A stretch of DNA of 7,774 bases, taken from NCBI GenBank assembly GCA_902771155.1, contig CACXVS010000090.1, positions 1-7,774 on the forward strand, given 5' to 3'. This DNA is from an uncultured Prevotellaceae bacterium (GTDB taxonomy: Bacteria > Bacteroidota > Bacteroidia > Bacteroidales > Bacteroidaceae). The first letter of the stretch is position 1, and every line of letters begins with the position of its first letter. A model generated the notes under the pieces. It made no database searches. It saw nothing but the letters and a program-made list of their open reading frames with translations, and was not told the DNA's origin. Both the position numbers and the translations under genes were made by a program. Positions 1 through 4,609 of the stretch are shown piece after piece.

Positions 1-30
1 TTTGACGATTGATTTCTGTTTTGTCGCGTG

Positions 31-38
31 CAAAGGTA
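31..38 (-). promoter_or_regulatory. Possible divergent promoter -7 box (TACCTTTG)
   Basis: Read on the minus strand, this is a perfect TAnnTTTG box followed by GC, as in Bacteroidetes housekeeping promoters. The best upstream TTTG (minus strand, 65 to 62) leaves a 23-base spacer, longer than the usual 19-21. It would drive a gene leaving the window on the left, divergent from the glycerate kinase. That gene is not visible here, so its existence is inferred. Confidence 0.4.
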
Positions 39-89
39 CAAAGAAAACGGGAAAAATTGCTCAAAAATGAAAGAAATCTGCAAAAGAAA

Positions 90-120
90 TTTGAAGTTTT
101 AAATTTATTGTATAATTTTG
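90..120 (+). promoter_or_regulatory. Promoter of glycerate kinase gene
   Basis: TTTG at 90-93 and TAATTTTG at 113-120 are separated by 19 bases, an exact fit to the Bacteroidetes TTTG-N19-TAnnTTTG consensus. The -7 box ends only four bases before the ATG at 125, so transcription should start at or within a few bases of the start codon, leaving almost no leader. Confidence 0.75.
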
Positions 121-124
121 CATT

Positions 125-1183
125 ATGAACATAATTATTGCTATTGATTCCTTCAAAGGCTGCCTCTCATCCGCCCTTGCCAACCAGTCGGCAGCCGATG
201 GTGTTTTGTCGGTTTCGGCAGATGCCAAAGTGGTTCAGATGCCCGTCAGCGATGGGGGAGAAGGGTGGCTTTCAGCCTATCATGCCGCCATAGGTGGTGA
301 GTTGATCACCAAGACCGTCCGCGATCCCCTGATGCGCTGGATCGAGGCACAGTATCTCGTCAAGGATCAGACCGCTGTCGTGGAGATCGCCCAGGCCAGC
401 GGACTGCCTTTGCTCACAGCAGAGGAACGTAATCCGATGGTCGCCACCAGTTACGGCACGGGACAACTCATTGTCGATGCCGTGCGCCGTGGATGCAAGG
501 AGATCATCGTCGGTCTTGGCGGCAGTGCCACGAGCGATTGTGGTAAGGGCATGTTGCGGGCCATCATCGACGCCTTTGCCCAACAAGGCACCTGGGATGA
601 TATCACCGAACTGAAGGATGTGCGTTTCACCATCGCCACCGATGTCACCAATCCCCTTTGCGGACCCGAGGGCGCTGCCCATGTCTTTGCCCCTCAGAAA
701 GGCGCCACCCCCGAGATGGTACAAGAACTCGACGCTATCGCCCAGCGCTTTGCCGAACTCTCTGCCAAGCACTTCGGTTTCAATCGTCAGAACTTGCCAG
801 GTGCAGGAGCCGCTGGCGGTCTTGGCTATGCTTTCTTGCAATATATGAATGCCGACTGTCGTTCCGGCATCGAACTGCTGTTAGAGGCTGTCGGTTTCGA
901 GTCGCTGTTGCAGGATGCCTCACTTGTCATCACAGGCGAGGGTTCTGCCGATCGTCAGACGCTGATGGGCAAGTTGCCTTTCGGCATCCTTCAGAGTGCC
1001 AAGCGCCATCAGGTGCCTGTGGCCTTGATTGCAGGTCGTATTGGGGATCGTCAGCAGTTGCTCGATGCAGGCTTTGCCCATGTGGAATGTATCAATCCCC
1101 CGGAACTGCCCTTGGAGGAAGCGATGAAACCAGAAGTCGCCCAACAGAACATCAAGAATACCGTTCAGCGCTTGCTTAAATAA
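125..1183 (+). CDS. Glycerate kinase, GlxK/GarK family
   Basis: Cytoplasmic kinase of 352 residues, predicted to phosphorylate glycerate with ATP to a phosphoglycerate (2-phosphoglycerate in most bacterial members), feeding lower glycolysis. The family signature is clear along the whole length. AIDSFKG is near residue 6-12 and SDGGEGW at 42-48. The glycine-rich GLGGSATSDCGKG lies around 129-141, GAGAAGGLG around 222-230, and GEGSADRQT with MGKLPFGI around 270-287. The family is usually about 370-380 residues, so this is slightly short but complete at both ends. The ATG is chosen because it gives the canonical N-terminus and directly follows the promoter. No Shine-Dalgarno sequence is visible. 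It is the only gene on its transcript here and ends in a hairpin shared with the opposing small gene. Substrate position specificity (2- or 3-kinase) cannot be read from sequence. Confidence 0.95.
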   Translation: MNIIIAIDSFKGCLSSALANQSAADGVLSVSADAKVVQMPVSDGGEGWLSAYHAAIGGELITKTVRDPLMRWIEAQYLVKDQTAVVEIAQASGLPLLTAEERNPMVATSYGTGQLIVDAVRRGCKEIIVGLGGSATSDCGKGMLRAIIDAFAQQGTWDDITELKDVRFTIATDVTNPLCGPEGAAHVFAPQKGATPEMVQELDAIAQRFAELSAKHFGFNRQNLPGAGAAGGLGYAFLQYMNADCRSGIELLLEAVGFESLLQDASLVITGEGSADRQTLMGKLPFGILQSAKRHQVPVALIAGRIGDRQQLLDAGFAHVECINPPELPLEEAMKPEVAQQNIKNTVQRLLK

Positions 1184-1214
1184 AAAATGGTTCGCATGTG
1201 CGAACCATTTATTT
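1184..1214. terminator. Bidirectional hairpin terminator between convergent genes
   Basis: A near-perfect inverted repeat has arms 1185-1196 and 1199-1210 (core TGGTTCGCA / TGCGAACCA). It has A-runs on the left and a T-rich run on the right, so it can end transcription from both sides. It starts immediately after the glycerate kinase stop codon. The right arm contains the stop codon (1209-1211) of the minus-strand gene. Confidence 0.85.
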
Positions 1215-1664
1215 TTGATCTTTGCAATCCTTGTGATCACAATCCTTTTTAGGATGGTGCCCGTCTTTAGGATGGGGACCGCCTTTGCCGTGATGGCCTC
1301 TCATGCCGTGACCGTGCTTGTGACAATCGGCCTTGTACTGCTCGAACTGCTCTGGCGTCATGATTTTCTGGAGATCCGTCTCGTAGTTCTTTCTCATGTC
1401 AGCGTACTTCTGATTGAGGTCGAGCAACTTGGCAGCCTGCTTCTCGTCGAGATTGTAGCGCTTCACCGTCATCTCGGTCTGCATCTTCACGAAATCCTTC
1501 TTGTCGAACTTCTTGTCGCAGCACTTCTTGTCGCCTTTCTTCTCACAGCACTTGCACTGCTCGCACTTATTTTCGCAGCACTTACCTAGTTCTTTGTTGT
1601 CCTGTGCGAACGCTGCCGAACTGATAAAGAGGGCAGCCATCATTGTCATTAATACCTTTTTCAT
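1209..1664 (-). CDS. Exported Cys/His-rich protein, DUF4890/Spy-like
   Basis: A 151-residue protein with a clear Sec signal peptide (residues 1-20, ending AFA before Gln21), so it should be periplasmic or surface-exposed. The mature N-terminus (29-49) holds eight cysteines in CC, CxxC and CC groupings among lysines. The middle (about 58-113) is predicted helical and resembles the Bacteroidetes DUF4890/Spy-CpxP style, with KRYNLDEKQAAKLLDLN and a MTPEQFEQYKAD segment like the LTxxQ motif. The C-terminus (114-151) has nine histidines and three cysteines among Gly, Lys and Asp. The two ends look like metal-binding tails added to a Spy-like core. A role in metal sequestration or sensing is inference. 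The leader before the ATG is A-rich on the coding strand, with no Shine-Dalgarno sequence and no recognisable -7 box. It is convergent with glycerate kinase and shares its terminator. Confidence 0.85.
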   Translation of the reverse strand: MKKVLMTMMAALFISSAAFAQDNKELGKCCENKCEQCKCCEKKGDKKCCDKKFDKKDFVKMQTEMTVKRYNLDEKQAAKLLDLNQKYADMRKNYETDLQKIMTPEQFEQYKADCHKHGHGMRGHHGKGGPHPKDGHHPKKDCDHKDCKDQK

Positions 1665-1708
1665 TGTCTTTTTTCTTTTTTATTTGTTAAACTTCTGTTA
1701 CTTAGTCT

Positions 1709-1720
1709 CAGTTGCAACTG
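1709..1720. promoter_or_regulatory. 12-bp perfect palindrome, candidate operator
   Basis: CAGTTGCAACTG is a perfect palindrome lying 45-56 bases upstream of the ATG of the minus-strand Cys/His-rich gene. A looser repeat, TGAC-N5-GTCA, follows at 1727-1739. The position suits an operator for that gene, which lacks an obvious housekeeping promoter. A palindrome this short can occur by chance. Confidence 0.3.
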
Positions 1721-1740
1721 CTCCTTTGACGTCGGGTCAG

Positions 1741-1870
1741 AAAGATGGTTTAATCCCATTTCGGAAAAATCACATCTCTTAATGTTAGTAAACAAATAAC
1801 TCTAAAAAACGTTTCGTAAAACCATGTTGTACCGATTCCGTTGAAGAAAACGCCCGATTTGTTGAACTAA
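1741..1870. other. Intergenic stretch with no recognisable gene
   Basis: An A/T-rich spacer between the upstream region of the Cys/His-rich gene and the small RNA promoter. I see no reading frame with coding character, no RNA gene and no long repeat. There is also no minus-strand TAnnTTTG box that would explain transcription of the neighbouring minus-strand gene. Confidence 0.5.
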
Positions 1871-1902
1871 TTTTCGCGGGTCATGGTTTCTTAATACCTT
1901 TG
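1871..1902 (+). promoter_or_regulatory. Promoter of the candidate small RNA
   Basis: TACCTTTG at 1895-1902 followed by CACC is a perfect Bacteroidetes -7 box. The -33 region at 1871-1876 (TTTTCG) is an imperfect TTTG at about the right distance. No open reading frame follows on this strand before the terminator at 1990-2028, so the promoter appears to serve a short noncoding transcript beginning near 1908. Confidence 0.6.
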
Positions 1903-1907
1903 CACCG

Positions 1908-2028
1908 TCAAAAACAGAGTTAGTAGTTTTTTCATACGTATATAATTAGGTTTTATAGGTTAGGTTTAAGTTAGTTTTAATTGGTTAGTAAGATTACGGG
2001 GCGCAGTGATGCGCCTCGTAATCTTTTT
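1908..2028 (+). ncRNA. Candidate small RNA, about 120 nt, unknown family
   Basis: This stretch lies between a perfect -7 box and a very strong intrinsic terminator. It has no coding frame, and the next recognisable coding-like sequence is on the opposite strand, so it is not a leader for a downstream gene. From 1938 to 1996 the transcript has no C at all, so the U/G/A-rich body should be largely single-stranded. It carries four spaced TTAG units at 1946, 1960, 1971 and 1985, mostly followed by GTTT or TTTT. An unstructured body with repeated short motifs and a stable 3' hairpin is the architecture of trans-acting or protein-binding small RNAs. I do not recognise an Rfam family, and the 5' end is inferred from the promoter. 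Confidence 0.5.
1990..2028 (+). terminator. Strong intrinsic terminator
   Basis: A stem of about 15 base pairs pairs 1990-2004 with 2011-2025, with one G-U pair at 1999/2016. The six-base loop is AGTGAT at 2005-2010, and the T-run is 2024-2028. The left flank lacks a matching A-run, so it acts mainly in the plus direction. The T-run includes the complement of the stop codon of the minus-strand remnant. Confidence 0.85.
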
Positions 2029-2227
2029 AGTCAGTATCCCATATACGATCCTTGATGACCTTAGCCTGCGACAGACTGGTGTAGAGGTCGGGTTTCAACA
2101 CATAGCGGTAAACGCCAGGGTCATTCTCGTTGTTTGAAAACTTGAGCAAACCTTTTCCTTGATCCGAGTTTTTGCGGTTTGGCTGAGCGATTTTTTCTGG
2201 TAGGCCTACAAAAATTTTCTCTTTGGC
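2027..2227 (-). pseudogene. Coding-like gene remnant, unknown family
   Basis: The minus strand is open for 66 codons from just after an in-frame TAA (2228-2230) to a TAA at 2027-2029, with no ATG. The last 41 or so residues, beginning GLLKFSNNENDPGVYRYV and ending KVIKDRIWDTD, use codons typical of genes in this window (AAG, GTC, ATC, CTG, CAG, GAC). The upstream third is A-rich and less gene-like. It looks like the C-terminal tail of a lost protein. I do not recognise the family. TTG or GTG codons inside it could start a very short peptide, and a one-mismatch -7 box (CACTTTTG, minus strand 2270 to 2263) lies upstream, so a small expressed gene is not excluded. Confidence 0.4.
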
Positions 2228-2304
2228 TTAGCCGCAAATAGAGTAGCGTTTTAACTACAGTGCAAAAGTGAGAAAATGGATGTATGTTGGTGATTGTTTT
2301 AAAA

Positions 2305-2335
2305 AATGGCTAATTATAAAGCCTTCTAAACCATT
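2305..2335. repeat. Weak nested inverted repeat upstream of the umuD promoter
   Basis: AATGG at 2305-2309 and CCATT at 2331-2335 enclose GGCT (2308-2311) and AGCC (2320-2323). It lies about 30-60 bases upstream of the -33 element of the umuD-type promoter. It could be an operator, but the A/T-rich context makes chance likely. Confidence 0.2.
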
Positions 2336-2363
2336 ATTATTTTCCATTATATGCCCCAAGTAT

Positions 2364-2395
2364 TTTGGCAGATTGGATTATTTCCACTATCTTTG
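2364..2395 (+). promoter_or_regulatory. Promoter of the umuD/nucleoside-hydrolase chimera
   Basis: TTTG at 2364-2367 and TATCTTTG at 2388-2395 are separated by 20 bases, a close match to the Bacteroidetes consensus. The predicted start of transcription near 2400 gives a leader of about 20 bases before the umuD ATG at 2422. It also rules out any coding start further upstream, including the TTG at 2365, which lies inside the -33 box. Confidence 0.75.
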
Positions 2396-2421
2396 CAGCA
2401 AACAAAATAATACGCTATAAG

Positions 2422-2649
2422 ATGAAACTGATCAAAGGAGAATTCAAAGAGAAACTGGAACTGCAGTTCGCACCGTCCATCAAGGCGGGCTTTCCGTCGC
2501 CAGCTGAAGATTACCTCAGTGAGAGTCTTGACTTCAATCGCGACCTCATCAAACACCCCGAGGCCACCTTCTATGCTACGGTGGATGGGGATTCGATGAC
2601 AGGTTTCGGCATCAATCCGGGTGACATTGCCGTGATTGACAAGAGCACA
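2422..2649 (+). pseudogene. umuD: Truncated umuD-type (LexA/S24 peptidase) gene, 5' part
   Basis: The first 76 codons match the N-terminus of UmuD, the self-cleaving partner of error-prone DNA polymerase V. Visible features are KAGFPSPAEDYL, with the Ala22-Gly23 self-cleavage site (Cys24-Gly25 in E. coli), then DFNRDLIKHPEATFY, then GDSM with the catalytic Ser58. The sequence stops after GDIAVIDKST. A complete UmuD is about 140 residues, and the missing half carries the catalytic lysine and the dimer core, so this fragment cannot be an active protease. No umuC follows. Instead the frame continues without a stop into the nucleoside hydrolase start codon at 2650. ATG 2422 is chosen because it gives the family N-terminus and lies just after a good promoter. 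The full fused frame, 2422-3693, would encode 423 residues. Confidence 0.85.
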
Positions 2650-3693
2650 ATGGGCAAGATATCAAAAATTCTATGGATGCTCGTCCTGATGATGGTGTTA
2701 GGTCTGGCATCGTGTACGAACGAAGACACTCCTGTAAATCCCCAGGAGTATGATGGCGTGCCCTTGGTCATCTTAGACACTGACATCGGTTCCTCCACGG
2801 ACGACCTCTTCTCCTTGGAGATGCTCTATAACTACCAAGAGCAGGGCAAGTGCAAACTGCTCGGGGTGGTGGTTGACCGCGTGGGCGAAGACTGTGCCGC
2901 CTGTGCCGACGTGATGAACACGTATTTCAATAACGGCAATCTGCCCATCGGTCTCGTCCGTAACGGCATCAAGGATCCTAAAGTCTGGATCAACTACAAG
3001 GCTCTGCCTACCTATAAGAAGGACGACGACAAACTTATGTTTGCCCGCAGCATCGATGACTACTCGGCGCTGCCCGACGGATGGCAACTCTACCGCCGTC
3101 TGCTAGCCGCGCAGCCCGACCACTCAGTGAGCATCTGCTCCATCGGCTTCACTACCTGCCTCGCTCAGTTGCTGGAGTCCGTTGGCGACGCCTATTCCCC
3201 GCTGTCGGGTGTGGAATTGGTACGACGCAAGGTGAAGTGCCTCTACATTCAGGGCGGCTCCTTCGGCCTGTCTGCCGAGCCCGACTATAACTTCCTTCAG
3301 AGCATCGGCTTTGCCAAGTCATTCTTCCGCCTCTGGCCCTCCGACGTTGATATCATCTTTGACCCCATGGAGACGGGCAACGGCATCGAGTATCTGCCAG
3401 AGCAGGTCATCAGCGATGTCTCATGGACTGACTATCACCCCATCAAGCAAGTCTATATGACCTGCAACTGCAACACCGGTCAGATGATGTGGGACCCGTT
3501 GACCGTCATCAACGCCGTGGAAGGCGATGATCTTTTCATGCTGAGTGGGCGCGGCACCGTGGCGCTCAATGATGACGGTACGGTCATCTTCACCTTTTCG
3601 GTCAAGGGTAACAGTCGTGTTCAAATGCCTGGCGACGATGCCTGGCGCGCTGCCATGCTGGAGAAGATTCGCAACGTGAACAAGACACATTAA
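2650..3693 (+). CDS. Lipoprotein nucleoside hydrolase (IUNH-like)
   Basis: Read from ATG 2650 this is a complete 347-residue lipoprotein. It has a positively charged start, a hydrophobic stretch at about 7-21, and a lipobox ending LASC with Cys22, so it should be anchored in the envelope. The catalytic domain begins with VILDTDIGSSTDD (41-52), whose aspartates form the calcium site of inosine-uridine nucleoside hydrolases. The spacing is that of the longer DTDxGxxxDD variant seen in Bacteroidetes homologues. WDPLTV at 281-286 keeps the C-terminal calcium aspartate (Asp282), with Trp where classical enzymes have His. The expected reaction is cleavage of a ribonucleoside to base and ribose; substrate is unknown. 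Its own upstream region is missing: codons of a truncated umuD run directly into its ATG in the same frame. The gene therefore depends on the umuD promoter, and either an internal start or a fused product. Confidence 0.85.
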   Translation: MGKISKILWMLVLMMVLGLASCTNEDTPVNPQEYDGVPLVILDTDIGSSTDDLFSLEMLYNYQEQGKCKLLGVVVDRVGEDCAACADVMNTYFNNGNLPIGLVRNGIKDPKVWINYKALPTYKKDDDKLMFARSIDDYSALPDGWQLYRRLLAAQPDHSVSICSIGFTTCLAQLLESVGDAYSPLSGVELVRRKVKCLYIQGGSFGLSAEPDYNFLQSIGFAKSFFRLWPSDVDIIFDPMETGNGIEYLPEQVISDVSWTDYHPIKQVYMTCNCNTGQMMWDPLTVINAVEGDDLFMLSGRGTVALNDDGTVIFTFSVKGNSRVQMPGDDAWRAAMLEKIRNVNKTH

Positions 3694-3729
3694 TCATTAG
3701 GTTGATGGAACTCGCCCGAGAGGGTATTT

Positions 3730-3777
3730 AAACAAACGAGGCACTCGTTTTTGTCGGGTGCCTCGTGTTTGTTTTTC
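3730..3777. terminator. Bidirectional hairpin terminator between convergent genes
   Basis: Arm CGAGGCAC at 3737-3744 pairs with GTGCCTCG at 3758-3765. It is extended by AAACAAA (3730-3736) with TTTGTTT (3768-3774) past a two-base bulge. A T-run follows on the right and A-rich sequence flanks the left. It sits between the nucleoside hydrolase stop at 3693 and the deoD stop at 3778 and can serve both. Confidence 0.85.
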
Positions 3778-4485
3778 TTAGATCAGCGAGAAGGCGACGT
3801 CCATCATGTGGGTGAAGTTGTTCTGGCGCTCTTCGGCGGTGGTGACTTCTCCCGTCAGGATGTGATCGGAGATGGTGCAGATGCCCAGGGCCCGATTGCC
3901 TGAACGGGCGGCATTCATATAGAGGGCGGCTATCTCCATCTCTACTGCCAGCACGCCCATGTTGATCCACTTGTCGTTGTGGGCATTCTCATTGTAGAAC
4001 ACATCTGATGAGAACACATTACCCACCTTGTAATGATAGCCCATCTGCTCGCAGGCCTCTACCGCCTTGCGGATCAGACCGAAGTCGGCGATGGGTGCAA
4101 AGGTGCCTGGCAGTTCATACTGGTCGGCATAGCGGCTGTTGGTGCAGGCACCCATGGCAATGGCGAGATCACCGATGTGGAGGTCGTGGTTGATGGAACC
4201 AGCGGATCCTACTCGGATGATGGTCTTCACACCGTAGAAGTTGTAGAGTTCATAGGTGTAGATGCCGATAGAGGGCATGCCCATTCCGTGGCCCATCACA
4301 CTGACACGCTTTCCTTTATAGGTGCCGGTATAGCCCAGCATGCCACGTACATTATTAAACTGCACTGGATCGTCGAGAAACTTCTCGGCCATCAGTTTCA
4401 CACGCAGCGGATCGCCCGCCATGATTACGGTCTCGGCAATGTCGCCAAATTTGGCCCCGATGTGGGGAGTTGGAGTATTACTCAT
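3778..4485 (-). CDS. deoD: Purine nucleoside phosphorylase DeoD
   Basis: A 235-residue cytoplasmic enzyme of the hexameric, bacterial-type purine nucleoside phosphorylase family (EC 2.4.2.1). It converts purine (deoxy)ribonucleosides and phosphate to base and (deoxy)ribose 1-phosphate. Landmarks align with the E. coli enzyme at offsets of three to four. These include His8, GDPLRV at 24-29 with Arg28, Arg47, [11 protein letters not shown] at 66-76, and RVGSAGS at 91-97 with the phosphate-binding Arg91. VEME is at 181-184, and SDH at 206-208 gives the general acid Asp207. Arg220 matches Arg217 of E. coli. The ATG at 4485 gives the family N-terminus; an upstream in-frame extension to 4596 would run through the promoter and is rejected. 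It is transcribed alone, divergent from the S41 peptidase operon and convergent on the nucleoside hydrolase, another salvage enzyme. Confidence 0.96.
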   Translation of the reverse strand: MSNTPTPHIGAKFGDIAETVIMAGDPLRVKLMAEKFLDDPVQFNNVRGMLGYTGTYKGKRVSVMGHGMGMPSIGIYTYELYNFYGVKTIIRVGSAGSINHDLHIGDLAIAMGACTNSRYADQYELPGTFAPIADFGLIRKAVEACEQMGYHYKVGNVFSSDVFYNENAHNDKWINMGVLAVEMEIAALYMNAARSGNRALGICTISDHILTGEVTTAEERQNNFTHMMDVAFSLI

Positions 4486-4521
4486 ACGCTTGTTGGTTAT
4501 TAGAAAACTTAAACTTTGTTG

Positions 4522-4529
4522 CAAAGATA
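4522..4529 (-). promoter_or_regulatory. deoD promoter -7 box (TATCTTTG)
   Basis: Read on the minus strand this is a perfect TAnnTTTG box, with transcription expected to start near 4515 and a leader of about 30 bases to the ATG at 4485. No good TTTG is found at the -33 position, so the promoter may be weak or helped by an activator. Confidence 0.6.
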
Positions 4530-4537
4530 CTAAATTC

Positions 4538-4569
4538 TGTGGATATTTGGTAATTAATTTGTATTTTTG
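4538..4569 (+). promoter_or_regulatory. Promoter of the peptidase operon
   Basis: TATTTTTG at 4562-4569 matches the TAnnTTTG box. TGTG at 4538-4541 is an imperfect -33 element 20 bases upstream. It is back to back with the deoD -7 box, leaving only 32 bases between the two boxes, so the -33 regions of the divergent promoters overlap. Transcription should start near 4574-4576. Confidence 0.55.
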
Positions 4570-4609
4570 TGGCAGATTTATGTATTTATATAGCATGATG
4601 ATCGAAAAT

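Noticed and set aside
272..841. Long minus-strand open frame opposite glycerate kinase
   Set aside because: Its translation resembles no protein and it lies wholly antisense to a clear gene; it is a codon-bias shadow.
1215..1589. Hydrophobic plus-strand frame opposite the Cys/His-rich gene
   Set aside because: Leu/Val-rich sequence arises from reading Lys/Asp/Gln codons on the other strand; no promoter or start context.
2221..2237. Inverted repeat GGCTTAGCC as a possible transposon end or attachment site
   Set aside because: Only four base pairs per arm, with no partner repeat or target duplication found on the other side of the chimera.
2365..2421. TTG start giving a 19-residue extension before the umuD ATG
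   Set aside because: The TTG lies inside the -33 promoter element and the predicted transcript begins near 2400, downstream of it. The extension has no similarity to UmuD.
4033..4503. Plus-strand frame opposite deoD
   Set aside because: Antisense shadow of a highly conserved enzyme; no family similarity.
4486..4596. N-terminal extension of DeoD starting at 4596
   Set aside because: It would translate through the deoD promoter box. The ATG at 4485 gives the family N-terminus and normal length.
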